From: Parafrankia sp. EUN1f
GTDB lineage: Bacteria > Actinomycetota > Actinomycetes > Frankiales > Frankiaceae
Assembly: GCF_000177675.1 (NCBI RefSeq)
Contig: NZ_ADGX01000002.1
Location: 57,347-121,346 of the forward strand
Length of the DNA: 64,000 nucleotides
Direction: 5' to 3'
Positions 8,291 through 17,564 of the stretch are shown here, piece by piece. Positions within the stretch are counted from its first letter, which is position 1; each line of letters opens with the position of its first letter. Under the pieces are notes generated by a model. The model worked only from the letters and a program-made list of their open reading frames with translations. It ran no database searches and was not told the origin of the DNA. The position numbers and the translations under genes were made by a program.

Positions 8291-10615
8291 CGCTTGGGCG
8301 GTGGACGTGCGAGTGCCACGGCGGGTCTTCGGTAGTCCGAGGCGCTGCTCGGCGACGAGGTTGCGGGCGATCTCGGTGGTGCCGCCCTGGATGGTGACGG
8401 CGCTGGAGTGGCGGGCGGCGCGTTCGATCTCGCCGTCGGCGGCCGGCGCGATGGAGCTCCCACTGGCAGGCGCACGCAGGATGCCGCCGAGGCCGGTGAC
8501 GTCCTGGAGTTCGCGGCTGTCGCGTTGGTAGGCGGTAGAGGCGAACAGCTTCGCGATCGTGCCCGCGATGGCGGGTGACTGGCCGGCGATGTTGAGCCAG
8601 GCGGTCCGCTGGGTGAGCAGGAAGGCTACCTCCGCGTCGGCCCGGGCTCGTGCGATCGCGGCCAGCACGGCGGGGTCGTCGCCCGGTCGTTCCCCTTCCT
8701 GCCAGCTGCCTGCCGGCGCGGGGACGCGGGCCCAGGCCGTCACCGCGGTGAGCAGCGGCTCGATGGTCGCGGTGCTGCCCATGACGCCGCGTTCCAGGCT
8801 GAGCCCGATCGCCATGACCTGCCAGCCCTCGTCGATGCCACCGACTCGGCAGGAGTCCGGAACGATCACGTCGTCATAGAAGACGATGTTGGTCCGCTCG
8901 TCGGCGATCGTGTGGATCGGCTGGATCGTGATCCCCGGGGTGTCCAGCGGGACGAGGAACATCGTCAGGCCGCGGTGCTTGGGCACGTCGGGATTCGTGC
9001 GGGTCAGCAGCAGGCAGTGCGCGGCGGTGTGGGCGAGGGTGGTCCACATCTTCTGCCCGTTGATCCGCCAGGAGGTGTGCGTGTCGTCCACGGGGGTGGC
9101 CCGGGTCCGCGCGGACGCGACGTCGGAGCCCGCGCCAGGCTCGGAGTAACCGAGCACGGCGGTCGCCTCGCCAGCCAGCAGCCGAGGCAGGACGTCGGCG
9201 CGCAGCGCCGGGCTCCCGATCTGGTCGAGCACCCCGGCGACGATCATGGTGGTGCCGATGCCGTGGTAAGGCGCGTCCGCGAGCTCCAGCTCCCGGAAGA
9301 GGGCGGCCAGCTCGTAGGGATCCCGTGCGGCGCGGTCGCCCGGTGCGGACGCCGCGAGCCAGCCGCGCTCGGCGAGGGCCTGGTGCAGCGCCGGCACGTG
9401 CACGGTGCCGGTTCGGCGTGCCTCCTGGCGGACCTCGTCCGTCAGCCAGGATCGGACGAAGCCGCGGACCTGCGCGGCGAACACGGCGACGGACGGGTTG
9501 TGGGCGAAGTCCGTCCCACCCGGGGCCGGCGCCACCTGCCCGGCCGGCCCACCGGTCCGCGGGGCGGTGCCGGCGACCTCCGGGGCGTCCGCGGTGGTCG
9601 ACCGGCCGTCCACGAGGTCGCGGCCCAGTTCGCGGGCCAGTGCACGGGGCGCGCCGGCGAGCGCGGGGTAGGCGCGGGCGCGGCGGAAGAACAGCTGCGC
9701 GTCGTGCTCCAGGGAGACCCCGAGGCCACCGTGGTACTGGACCGCCCGGTCCGCGGCGTGGCGTGCCGCCTCGGTGGCGAACAACGCCGCCATCGCCGCG
9801 AGCTGGTCACCGTCGGCTCCGGTGACCGACCGTTTCCCGGTGTCCAGGCTCCAGGCCGCCTCCCGCGACAACAGCGTGGCCCCGTCCACCAGCCCCGGCA
9901 GGTCCGCGAGCCCGTGCTGCACCCCCTGGAACGATCCGATCGGCACGCCGAACTGAACGCGTTCCTTCACCCATCGGGTCGCCAGCTCCAGCGCGCCGTC
10001 GGCAAGGCCGGCGAGCCAACCAGCCATCAGGACCAGCCATTCCGACCGGGCCCGCGCGAACGCCGCCACCGCCGGCGCGCCGCCGAGGACCACCGCCTCG
10101 CGCAGATCGCGGTCGGCCACCGGCAGGTCGCCCTGGTTGGCCACGGCGGCGCCGGGCGGGGTCGAGCGCGCCGCGACCACCTGACCGTCGCGCACCGCGA
10201 GGACCAGCCCGGCGACGGCCCCTGCCGGCACCGCGACGGCGGTGCCGGCGTGAACCCGCGGTGCCAGCGTCGCGATCAGCTCCCCGGCGACGACGGCGGG
10301 CAGGTCGGGATGGTCCGGCGCGACGGCGGCGAGCAGACGTGCCGCCGCGACGTGCTCGGCGAACGGCACCGGCGCCAGTGACCGCCCCAGCTCGATCGCC
10401 GCGATGACCGGCGCGTGCAGGCCGGCGCCGCCGCCGTCGTGCTTCTCGGGGATGGCGAGCCCTGGCAGCCCTGTCGCGCAGAGCTGCGCCCACAGCGTCG
10501 GGTCGTGCCCCAACGGCTCGGCGGCCCGGGCCGCCGCCAGCCCCGGACTACGGGTGAGCACGGCCGTGGCCAGCTCCTGCGCCGCTCGCGACGCCTCGTC
10601 CAACGACAGGTCCAT
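8258..10615 (-). CDS. Two-domain fused acyl-CoA dehydrogenase (FadE34-like arrangement)
   Basis: A 785-residue protein made of two acyl-CoA dehydrogenase modules. Module 1 (about 1-340) contains IPEKHDGGGAGL, FGVPIGSFQGVQH and YHGGLGVSLEHDAQLFFRRA. Module 2 (about 370-770) contains LGYSEPGAGSDVAS, INGQKMWTT and IQGGTTEIARNLVAEQRLGLP. A Pro/Ala/Gly linker joins them. The layout parallels fused steroid side-chain dehydrogenases such as mycobacterial FadE34, where one half keeps the active site; the comparison is from architecture only. The ATG follows GGAGG at 8-base spacing. The C-terminal tail after LGLPKTRR is not family-like and overlaps a P450 relic. Divergent from the Rieske gene, with a palindrome between them. 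Confidence 0.88.
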   Translation of the reverse strand: MDLSLDEASRAAQELATAVLTRSPGLAAARAAEPLGHDPTLWAQLCATGLPGLAIPEKHDGGGAGLHAPVIAAIELGRSLAPVPFAEHVAAARLLAAVAPDHPDLPAVVAGELIATLAPRVHAGTAVAVPAGAVAGLVLAVRDGQVVAARSTPPGAAVANQGDLPVADRDLREAVVLGGAPAVAAFARARSEWLVLMAGWLAGLADGALELATRWVKERVQFGVPIGSFQGVQHGLADLPGLVDGATLLSREAAWSLDTGKRSVTGADGDQLAAMAALFATEAARHAADRAVQYHGGLGVSLEHDAQLFFRRARAYPALAGAPRALARELGRDLVDGRSTTADAPEVAGTAPRTGGPAGQVAPAPGGTDFAHNPSVAVFAAQVRGFVRSWLTDEVRQEARRTGTVHVPALHQALAERGWLAASAPGDRAARDPYELAALFRELELADAPYHGIGTTMIVAGVLDQIGSPALRADVLPRLLAGEATAVLGYSEPGAGSDVASARTRATPVDDTHTSWRINGQKMWTTLAHTAAHCLLLTRTNPDVPKHRGLTMFLVPLDTPGITIQPIHTIADERTNIVFYDDVIVPDSCRVGGIDEGWQVMAIGLSLERGVMGSTATIEPLLTAVTAWARVPAPAGSWQEGERPGDDPAVLAAIARARADAEVAFLLTQRTAWLNIAGQSPAIAGTIAKLFASTAYQRDSRELQDVTGLGGILRAPASGSSIAPAADGEIERAARHSSAVTIQGGTTEIARNLVAEQRLGLPKTRRGTRTSTAQAATTRGSTVSS

Positions 10616-10670
10616 GCACGCCTCCGAATGCCGTCACCGCACAGTTGGCGGCACGAGACCATCGAGCCGC

Positions 10671-10688
10671 TAATATATATAGATATTA
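10671..10688. promoter_or_regulatory. AT-rich palindrome in the acyl-CoA dehydrogenase/Rieske divergent promoter (operator candidate 2)
   Basis: TAATATATATAGATATTA has perfect 6-base arms (TAATAT/ATATTA) around ATATAG and lies 56 bases before the acyl-CoA dehydrogenase start. An 18-base run without C and with one G is striking in this GC-rich DNA. A weaker element, AGATAAATCT, lies at 10838-10847, 26 bases before the Rieske start. Confidence 0.5.
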
Positions 10689-10872
10689 ATTTGGGAAGGG
10701 TGGTCGAGGTTCAGCCGACCGGCCCGCGCCTGTCCAGAGGTCGCAGGGTCCCTCGGGAGGGGTGGGTGCGCCGCCGGTCGGACCGTGGTCGCCCCCGCCA
10801 CCGTCCGCACCCTTGCCGGCCCATCCGGCCGGGTGCAAGATAAATCTAGAGCTTTCGACGAGGGGACGTCGC

Positions 10873-11868
10873 ATGAAGGTTCCGTTCACCTGGAAGCCCA
10901 CCGGGTGGTTCATGGTCGGCTGGTCGGCCGAGTTCCGCACGGGTCAGGTCCGGCCGCTGCGGTACTTCGGCGAGGAGCTGGTCGCCTACCGCGACGAGTC
11001 CGGTGAGATGCACGTGCTGCAGGCCCACTGCCGGCACATGGGTGCCCACCTCGGCCACGGCGGCAAGGTCAACGGCGACTGCATCGAGTGCCCGTTCCAC
11101 GGCTGGGGCTGGGGGCCGGACGGCAGGAACCGCTACATCCCGTACCAGGACCGGCCCAACCGCGCCGCCCAGCTGCGGGTGTACCCGGTGCACGAGCAGT
11201 ACGGCTGCGTGTTCGTCTGGCACCAGCCGCGGGGCGAGGCGCCGCGCTGGCCGATGACCGACATCTTCCGGATCTTCCCGCAGTTCGAGACCGACCCCGC
11301 CGCCTACTACCCGCCCTACCCGGCGCTGTCGCGCAGGATGGAGCGCGAGCCGGTGCACCCGCAGATCCCGGGTGAGAACGCCGCCGACAGCATGCACTTC
11401 CAGTACGTCCACCACTCGACGGTGACGCCGGTCCTGCGCGACTGGAAGGCCGACGACCACGGGTGGCTGTTCGAGACCGGCTGGCCCGACCGCCGCAGCG
11501 ACGACCCGGACGCGATGGTCCTGCGAATCCACAGCTACCTGTTCGGCCTCGGCGGCGCGATCAGCGCGTTCGCCGGCGTGGACAACTACCGCCTCATCTT
11601 CGCGACCACGCCCGTCGAGGACGGCGCCTCCGACATGTTCTACTCGATCTGGTGGCCCCGGATCCCGGGCGACACCTCCGACGTCCCGCCACCGGACGTG
11701 CTCGAACGCGTCGAGAAGGAGTTCCTCTCCACGCTCGACGACGACCTCGGGATCTGGCGCCACCAGGAGTACGTCGAGCGCCCCATCATGGCCGTCCAGG
11801 ACGCGAAGCCGTACATGGCCTACCGCCGCTGGGCGACCCAGTTCTACGAGGTCCCAGCGGGGGAGTAG
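10873..11868 (+). CDS. Rieske non-heme iron oxygenase, KshA-like
   Basis: A 331-residue oxygenase subunit. The Rieske [2Fe-2S] ligands are Cys53-x-His55 and Cys73-x2-His76 (CPFHGW). The mononuclear iron site is in GENAADSMHFQYVHH, with His175 and His180 and bridging Asp172. Length and layout match single-component-type oxygenases such as 3-ketosteroid 9-alpha-hydroxylase KshA. No reductase gene is in the window, so electrons must come from elsewhere. The ATG follows GAGGGG; an upstream in-frame extension lacks support. Divergent from the fused acyl-CoA dehydrogenase, which fits a shared steroid- or terpenoid-like degradation role; this is inferred. Confidence 0.9.
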   Translation: MKVPFTWKPTGWFMVGWSAEFRTGQVRPLRYFGEELVAYRDESGEMHVLQAHCRHMGAHLGHGGKVNGDCIECPFHGWGWGPDGRNRYIPYQDRPNRAAQLRVYPVHEQYGCVFVWHQPRGEAPRWPMTDIFRIFPQFETDPAAYYPPYPALSRRMEREPVHPQIPGENAADSMHFQYVHHSTVTPVLRDWKADDHGWLFETGWPDRRSDDPDAMVLRIHSYLFGLGGAISAFAGVDNYRLIFATTPVEDGASDMFYSIWWPRIPGDTSDVPPPDVLERVEKEFLSTLDDDLGIWRHQEYVERPIMAVQDAKPYMAYRRWATQFYEVPAGE

Positions 11869-11920
11869 CCACCACCGGCGCCGCCTGGCCGTGCTCGCGA
11901 CCGGTGCACCGGGGGGCGCG

Positions 11921-11979
11921 CCGGCGGCTCCCGGACGGAGTCGCGTTCGCGAGATCGCAGTCCGGTCGGGAGCCGCCGG
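11921..11979. terminator. Long inverted repeat between convergent genes
   Basis: CCGGCGGCTCCCG and CGGGAGCCGCCGG form perfect 13-base arms with a 33-base loop, sitting between the Rieske stop and the stop of the convergent amidohydrolase. It probably ends both transcripts. No T tract is present. Confidence 0.65.
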
Positions 11980-11985
11980 TCTCGG

Positions 11986-13194
11986 TCAGGAGGTGGGGAG
12001 CCCGATGAGCTCGGCGCAGTTGGTGCGCATGATCAGCTGTACCTCCTCGGGGCTGAAGGCGGTCAGCTCGTCGGTGAACGCCGCCGGGTCGGCCAGGCCC
12101 TCGCCGTGCGGCCAGTCGGAGCCGAACAGGACCCGGTCGACGCCGATCGTGTCCGCGAGCTTGCGCAGGTCCTCCTCGTAGTACGGCGTGACCCAGATGT
12201 GCTCGCGGATCGTGTCCAGCGGGTCCTCGGCAAACCTCGACGGGACCCGGTTCGCCAGCTTCCGCAGGCCCTTGACCAGGGGGTAGACCCAGTCGGAACC
12301 GTTCTCGACACTGGCCACCTTCAGCGCAGGGTGGCGGGTGAAGACGCCGTCGACGATCAGGCTCGCGACTGTGTCGTGGATGGCCCGGTCGCCGACGAGC
12401 ACGCTGCCGAGCAGGTCGGGGGCGCGGAACGGGGCGAACTCCTCGGCGCCGCCCCAGGGCGCGCCGACCATCGCGTTGTATCCGCTGTCGCCGAGGTGGA
12501 ACGCGACCGGCACGCCAGCCTCGGCGAGTCGGGCCCAGACGGGGTCGTGCGCACGGTTGCCCAGCGAGCGGCCCTTGCCGGTCCCGGTCGGGACCGGGGC
12601 CGGGCGGACGTGGACGACCCGCGCGCCGAGGCCCAGCACCCGGTCGACCTCGGCGAGCGCCGCCTCGGGGTCGGCCAGCGAGAGCATCGGCACGGAGATG
12701 ATCCGCTCCTGGTAGAAGTAGCCCCAGTCGTCCTCGAGCCAGCGGTTGAAGGCGTTGAGACTCGCCATCGTGGCCGGGACGTCGTACCGCAGCGCCTGCT
12801 CGACACCGCAGCCCAGGGTCGGGAAGAGCAGCACCGCGTCGAGGCCCTGGGCGTCCATCGTCGCCAGCCGTGCCTCCCGGTCCCGGTACTCGGGCCGGAT
12901 GGGCTCGACCTTGGTGAGGCTGCGCGGGTCGACCCCCTCCGGGATCTGGCCGCGGAACTGCAGGTCGAGGCAGCCGGGAACGATCACCGGGTCGAACGTC
13001 GGGTTCGGGATGAAGCCGTTGACCTTTCCACCGATGACCATCTCGGTGTGTCGGCCGTCCTGGAACACGCGCACGCCGCGATCACGGAACTTCCGGTCGA
13101 GGTGGCGCGTGAACGCGTCGAGGGTCTCGTAGTAGTGGTTGTCCGCGTCGACCGGCCGCGGCGCCACCGGCTCCGGTCGCTGCTCATCTGCCAT
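11986..13194 (-). CDS. Amidohydrolase family 2 (paralogue of 1059-2231)
   Basis: A 402-residue ACMSD-like amidohydrolase closely related to the one at 1059-2231: both share DADNHYYE, DAFTRH, GGKVN, EYRDR(E/D)ARL, FNRWL(E/D)DDWG and GSDWPH(G/V)EGLADP. The ATG has GGGAGG at good spacing. A perfect palindrome lies 23 bases upstream of the start. Two close paralogues in one cluster suggest two related substrates or a heteromer; the chemistry is not known from sequence. Confidence 0.87.
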   Translation of the reverse strand: MADEQRPEPVAPRPVDADNHYYETLDAFTRHLDRKFRDRGVRVFQDGRHTEMVIGGKVNGFIPNPTFDPVIVPGCLDLQFRGQIPEGVDPRSLTKVEPIRPEYRDREARLATMDAQGLDAVLLFPTLGCGVEQALRYDVPATMASLNAFNRWLEDDWGYFYQERIISVPMLSLADPEAALAEVDRVLGLGARVVHVRPAPVPTGTGKGRSLGNRAHDPVWARLAEAGVPVAFHLGDSGYNAMVGAPWGGAEEFAPFRAPDLLGSVLVGDRAIHDTVASLIVDGVFTRHPALKVASVENGSDWVYPLVKGLRKLANRVPSRFAEDPLDTIREHIWVTPYYEEDLRKLADTIGVDRVLFGSDWPHGEGLADPAAFTDELTAFSPEEVQLIMRTNCAELIGLPTS

Positions 13195-13216
13195 GACTGC
13201 CTCCCGGCCAGTTGAA

Positions 13217-13232
13217 AGATATGTAGATATCT
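13217..13232. promoter_or_regulatory. AT-rich palindrome upstream of the amidohydrolase (operator candidate 3)
   Basis: AGATATGTAGATATCT has perfect 6-base arms (AGATAT/ATATCT) around GTAG, between the start of the amidohydrolase and the end of the next gene. It shares a GATAT(A/G)TAGAT-like core with the other three sites. Confidence 0.5.
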
Positions 13233-13269
13233 CTACTCGGGTTGGTGTGACGGCGCAAAGGCCCGTCGC

Positions 13270-14550
13270 TCACTGGCCCCCGGTGGCCTGTGGCCCGCGG
13301 GGCACATCGCGGAAGGCGCCGGTGTCGGCGCGCTGCTCGCGCGGCAGGCCGAGGAGCCGCTCGGCGATGACGTTGCGGGCCATCTCCGTGGTGCCCCCGC
13401 CGATGCAGGCGGCCTGTCGGGTCAGGTAGCCGAGCCCGACCTGCGCGGCGGTCTCCTCGCCCGGGGCCCAGACCACTCCCGCGCCGCCGTACAGCTCCGT
13501 CGCGATCGCCGCGCGGCGGGCGTTGCTCGTGCCGCCGAACAGCCGCGTCATCGCCGCCGCGTGGTGGGGGAGCACACCGCCGGCCATCTTGCGGGTGACG
13601 GACTCGACCAGCGCCCGCAGGACGAGGGAACTCGTCTGCGCCTCACCGAGGAGGGCCCGCGTGCGGCTGTCGTCGATCGTCCCGAGCCGGCGGGCGGCCG
13701 CGATCATCGCCGCGGGCTCGTACGGGCCGTCGTTCGGCCGGTTCCCACCGCCGGTCACATAAGGGGAGCCGCCCGAGATCGTGCGCTCGTGGTAAAGCCA
13801 GCGGCCCATGACGTTCCACCCGGCGTCGACGTCGCCGATCCGGTCGGCGTCGGGCACGACGACGTCGGTGAGGAACTCCTGGCAGAAGTCCTTCGAGCCG
13901 TTCACCAGCTCGATCTGGCTGATCGCCAGCCCCGGGGCGGACATCGGCAGGCTGAACACGGTCAGGCCCTGGTGCTTCGCGACGTCCCAGTTCGTGCGGG
14001 CCAGGCAGAGCGCCCAGTCGCCCCACCAGCCGGACGTCGTCCAGACCTTCGAGCCGTTGAGGATCCACCGGTCGCCGTCGCGGGTGGCGGTGGTGACCGC
14101 GCCGGCGGCGTCCGAGCCGCCGCCCGGCTCGGACAGGAGCTGGACCCAGATCTCCTCGCCGCGCAGCATCCGGGGGATGTGACGCTGCTTCTGCTCCTCG
14201 GTCCCGAACTCCAGCAGCACGGCCATGCACGGAATGAAGGTGGACGCCTGGATCTCGGCGGGATAGTCGTAGCCCTTGATCTCCCGGTTGAACGCGGCCT
14301 GATGCGCCGGGGTCAAGCCCTGCCCGCCGTACCGCGTCGGCACGCAGATGCCGGCGAAACCGCCGTCGAAGAGCCGGCGCTGCAGCTCGCGGCAGGTCGC
14401 GGCCCGCGCGAGCACCTCCTCGTCGGTGGGATGGGTGGCGGCATAGAGGAAGAAGGTGTCACGGTCGGGATTCGCGGGCGGCATGTTCTCGGCCAGCCAG
14501 GCGCGGGCGCGGGCCGCGAACTCGTCGACGTCGATCATGGTCTCGCTCAC
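13270..14550 (-). CDS. Acyl-CoA dehydrogenase (catalytic-type)
   Basis: A full acyl-CoA dehydrogenase of about 426 residues. Motifs in order: GICVPTRYGGQGL, LLSEPGGGSDAAGA (FAD/substrate loop), ILNGSKVWTTSGWWGDW, and a C-terminal IGGGTTEMARNVIAERLLGLPRE. It oxidises an acyl-CoA with FAD and passes electrons to ETF. The preferred start is GTG at 14550, whose GTGA overlaps the stop of the upstream dehydrogenase gene; ATG at 14538 is the alternative. The tight overlap with another dehydrogenase of different type suggests an alpha-beta heteromer like those of mycobacterial steroid degradation. Confidence 0.88.
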   Translation of the reverse strand: MSETMIDVDEFAARARAWLAENMPPANPDRDTFFLYAATHPTDEEVLARAATCRELQRRLFDGGFAGICVPTRYGGQGLTPAHQAAFNREIKGYDYPAEIQASTFIPCMAVLLEFGTEEQKQRHIPRMLRGEEIWVQLLSEPGGGSDAAGAVTTATRDGDRWILNGSKVWTTSGWWGDWALCLARTNWDVAKHQGLTVFSLPMSAPGLAISQIELVNGSKDFCQEFLTDVVVPDADRIGDVDAGWNVMGRWLYHERTISGGSPYVTGGGNRPNDGPYEPAAMIAAARRLGTIDDSRTRALLGEAQTSSLVLRALVESVTRKMAGGVLPHHAAAMTRLFGGTSNARRAAIATELYGGAGVVWAPGEETAAQVGLGYLTRQAACIGGGTTEMARNVIAERLLGLPREQRADTGAFRDVPRGPQATGGQ

Positions 14551-15719
14551 TTGCCACCATCCTGGGCGGTCGCTGCCAGTGCGGTCTCGGTCAGGCCAAC
14601 GAGCCGGTCGGTGAAGGTGGCCGGCGTGCCGAACAACTGCGCGTCGACGGTGGCGCGCCGAAGGTAGAGGTGCAGGTCGTGCTCGAAGGTGATCCCGATT
14701 CCGCCGTGCAGCTGGACGCAGTCCTGGATGACCTCCGGACCGACCCGCCCGACGTGCGCCTTCGCCGCGCTGGCCCACGAGTGGGCGTCCGGCGTGCCCT
14801 CGCCGACGCGCCGCGCGGCCTTCTCGGTGACCGCCGCGCTCGCCTCCAGCTGGGTGCGCAGGTCGGCCATCCGATGCTTGATCTCCTGGTACGACCCGAG
14901 CGGGCGGCCGAAGGAGTACCGGTCGTTCACCCACCGAAGGGTCATCGCGAAGGCGCGTTCCATCGCGCCGACGATCTCGCCGGCCTGCAGCACGGCGGTG
15001 AGATCGAGGAGCAGCTCGTCGTGATCGTCGGCGGAGCCGGGTTCGCCCACCTGAGCGTTCGCTGCTACGGCGACCTCCTGCAACGTCACCGCGGCGTGGC
15101 GGCGAGTGAGGTCGATGCCGCCCAGCGGGGAGGTCCGCACACCGGGGGCGTCGAGCGGAACCAGGTAGTGCGACCGTGCGTCATCCCCGTCAGCGGTGGT
15201 GTCGCTTCCGGAGGCGGCGACCAGAAGGTAGCCGTTCGGTGCGCCGCTCTCGACGCAGGGCACCACACCGTCCAGGAGGAAACCGTCGCCGGACCGGCCC
15301 GCGCGCACCGCGGCACCGGCGCGTGGCCCGGTGCGCGGCGAGTACCCCCAGGCGGCGGTGGCGGCTCCGTCGAACAACTCCGCCAGCGGCCCGCCGTGCC
15401 GCTCCTTGCTGCCCCACCGACCCAGCGCCGCGGCGACCACATTGGTCCCGATCAGTGGCCCGGGCGCGGCGTGCCGACCGAACTGGAAGGCGACCGCGAG
15501 GAGATCGGCGAGGCCGTTGCCGCTGACCGATCCGCCCCCGGAGCCCTCCGGGACCAGCAGCGACGTCCAGCCGAGCTCGGCACCCCGCTTCCACAGCACC
15601 GGATCGAAGGTCGAGTCCTGCCGGGCCAGCTCACGGATGCGCGTGGGCGGGTAGGTGGCCTCGAGGTACTGCTCCGTGGTGGCCTCGAGCAAGTCCTGGT
15701 CCGCGGTCTGCGTGAACAT
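14547..15719 (-). CDS. Acyl-CoA dehydrogenase (partner subunit)
   Basis: A 390-residue acyl-CoA dehydrogenase-fold protein: LLVPEGSGGGSVSGNGL, FGRPLGSYQEIKHRMADLR and LHGGIGITFEHDLHLYLRRA. The middle substrate loop (AAWGYSPRTGPRAG) is shortened and lacks the SEPGAGSD motif of its neighbour, so it may be the less active subunit of a heteromer with the 13270-14550 product, an inference from overlap and motif complementarity. The ATG follows AGGAGGG. A perfect palindrome lies 72 bases upstream of the start, in the region shared with divergent hen1. Confidence 0.88.
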   Translation of the reverse strand: MFTQTADQDLLEATTEQYLEATYPPTRIRELARQDSTFDPVLWKRGAELGWTSLLVPEGSGGGSVSGNGLADLLAVAFQFGRHAAPGPLIGTNVVAAALGRWGSKERHGGPLAELFDGAATAAWGYSPRTGPRAGAAVRAGRSGDGFLLDGVVPCVESGAPNGYLLVAASGSDTTADGDDARSHYLVPLDAPGVRTSPLGGIDLTRRHAAVTLQEVAVAANAQVGEPGSADDHDELLLDLTAVLQAGEIVGAMERAFAMTLRWVNDRYSFGRPLGSYQEIKHRMADLRTQLEASAAVTEKAARRVGEGTPDAHSWASAAKAHVGRVGPEVIQDCVQLHGGIGITFEHDLHLYLRRATVDAQLFGTPATFTDRLVGLTETALAATAQDGGK

Positions 15720-15790
15720 CGGCCCTCCTGGGATGTCCTGCTCGCGTAGCAGGCGCACGCTGGTGGCCTCACCGTACCGCCCGGAGCTAT

Positions 15791-15806
15791 AAAGATCTAT
15801 ATCTTT
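15791..15806. promoter_or_regulatory. AT-rich palindrome upstream of the acyl-CoA dehydrogenase pair (operator candidate 4)
   Basis: AAAGATCTATATCTTT has perfect 6-base arms (AAAGAT/ATCTTT) around CTAT. The complementary strand reads AAAGATATAGATCTTT, containing the GATATAGAT core. It lies between the leftward dehydrogenase pair and rightward hen1. Confidence 0.5.
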
Positions 15807-15917
15807 CGCTGGTGGCTGTGGCTCGCTCGGGTCACGGGCTTCGATACGTGCCGCGGCCCAGCGCTCCAGCGGAATACTCACGCGACGCCGACTGTCCGAT
15901 CCGCGAGAATCCTCGCC

Positions 15918-17564
15918 ATGTTCCTGACGGTGTCGACGACCTACCAGCCAGCGACCGATCTGGGCTTCCTGCTGCACAAGCACCCCGACCGGGTTCATCG
16001 CTTCGACACCGCGGCCGGCCCGGCACACGTCTTCTACCCCGAGGCGACCGACGCGCGCTGCACCGCGGCACTGCTGCTGGAGGTCGACCCGGTGGGACTC
16101 GTCCGGGGAAGCTCGCGATCCACCGGCCGCCGGGGGCAGGCCGGCGGCGGCCGGGACACCGCCGGCGCACACTACGTCGACGATCGGCCCTACGCGGCCT
16201 CCAGCCTGCTCGCGGTCGCGATGGCGGCTGTCTTCTCGACGGCGATGGCGGGCCGGTGCCGGGCCCGGCCGGAGCTGGTCACGACACCGCTGCCGCTGAG
16301 CATCCGGCTTCCGTCGCTGCCGTGCCGCGGTGGCGGCGCCGACCTCGTCCGGCGTCTGTTCGAACCGTTGGGCTGGCAGGTCGAGGCGAACCCGCTACCG
16401 CTCGACCCGAACTTCCCGGACTGGGGCGACGCGCCGCATCACGACGTCACGCTGACCGGCACCGCCCTGCTGGCGGACGCCCTCACCCAGGCCTACGTGC
16501 TCCTGCCCGTGCTCGATGACGCCAAGCACTACCACGTCGGCCGCGACGAGATCGACAAGCTCGTCCGTGAAGGTGCCCGCTGGCTGCCCGGCCATCCGGA
16601 GCAGCGGCTGATCGCACGCCGCTACCTCGCCCACCGCTCCGGCCTGGCGACGGCGGCGCTGACGCAGCTGTCCGTGGCCGAGGACCTCACCGCCGAGGGC
16701 ATCCCCGACGGCTTCGAACCGGGACGGCTCACCTCCGACGCGACGGAACCAGATCCCGCCGCGAACGCGGAACCCGACCGCACCATGGAAACCGGGCTCA
16801 CCACGAACCCGGAACCCGGCCTGATCCAGGCGGCGGGCCAGGGCCCGAGCACGGTGCCGAGCACGGTGCCGGGAGCGGTGCCGGGAGCGGTGCAGGGAGC
16901 GGACGCCGATCCGGTGAACGGCGATGGCACACCGGAGCTGCCGCTGGCTGAGCAGCGGCGCCGCGCGATCATGGCCGAGCTGCGGACGGCCGGCGCGCGC
17001 CGCGTCGCCGACGTCGGCTGCGGTGCCGGCCGGCTGGTGGCCCGTCTCGTCGCCGACCGGGCCTTCACCGAGATCGTCGCGGTCGACGTCTCCCACCGCG
17101 CGCTCGAGCTCACCGCCCGCAGACTGCACGTCGAGCAGATGTCCGACCGCGACCGTGAACGGGTCCGCCTGGTCGTCTCCTCGCTGCTGTACCGGGACGA
17201 CCGCCTCACCGGGATGGACGCGATCGTGCTCTCAGAGGTGGTCGAGCACGTCGACCCGCCCCGGCTGCCGGTGCTCGCCGACGTCCTGCTCGGGCACGCG
17301 CGGCCCGGGACCCTTCTCATCACCACTCCGAACCGGGAGTACAACGTGCGCTACGACGGACTGCCCCCCGGCGTTCTGCGGCATCGGGACCACCGCTTCG
17401 AATGGACCCGCGCCGAGTTCACCGCCTGGATCGGCGACCTCGTGGCCGGCTACCCCTACCGCGCCAGGATCGGCGGTATCGGCGCCGACGACCCCGAGGT
17501 CGGCCAGCCGACCCAGCTCGCGGTCCTGGAACTGGCGGCGCCGGAGCGAGGGGCGAACCGATGA
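15918..17564 (+). CDS. hen1: 3'-terminal RNA ribose 2'-O-methyltransferase Hen1
   Basis: A 548-residue bacterial Hen1. The N-terminal domain (about 1-265) is the Hen1 N-terminal (ligase-activating) region; the C-terminal methyltransferase has the SAM loop DVGCGAG (365-371) and the metal site Glu440, Glu443, His444 (SEVVEHVD) and His492 (DHRFEW), all intact. Bacterial Hen1 adds a 2'-O-methyl to the 3' end at an RNA break before sealing, protecting it from being cut again at the same site. A low-complexity linker (about 265-340, with PSTVPSTVPGAVPGAV) separates the domains and is longer than usual. The gene overlaps pnkp by 4 bases, the classic Pnkp/Hen1 RNA-repair operon. It is divergent from the acyl-CoA dehydrogenase pair. 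Confidence 0.95.
   Translation: MFLTVSTTYQPATDLGFLLHKHPDRVHRFDTAAGPAHVFYPEATDARCTAALLLEVDPVGLVRGSSRSTGRRGQAGGGRDTAGAHYVDDRPYAASSLLAVAMAAVFSTAMAGRCRARPELVTTPLPLSIRLPSLPCRGGGADLVRRLFEPLGWQVEANPLPLDPNFPDWGDAPHHDVTLTGTALLADALTQAYVLLPVLDDAKHYHVGRDEIDKLVREGARWLPGHPEQRLIARRYLAHRSGLATAALTQLSVAEDLTAEGIPDGFEPGRLTSDATEPDPAANAEPDRTMETGLTTNPEPGLIQAAGQGPSTVPSTVPGAVPGAVQGADADPVNGDGTPELPLAEQRRRAIMAELRTAGARRVADVGCGAGRLVARLVADRAFTEIVAVDVSHRALELTARRLHVEQMSDRDRERVRLVVSSLLYRDDRLTGMDAIVLSEVVEHVDPPRLPVLADVLLGHARPGTLLITTPNREYNVRYDGLPPGVLRHRDHRFEWTRAEFTAWIGDLVAGYPYRARIGGIGADDPEVGQPTQLAVLELAAPERGANR

Noticed and set aside
8912..10381. 489-codon plus-strand frame opposite the fused acyl-CoA dehydrogenase
   Set aside because: Low-complexity Arg/Gly composition; the opposite strand carries clear acyl-CoA dehydrogenase motifs.
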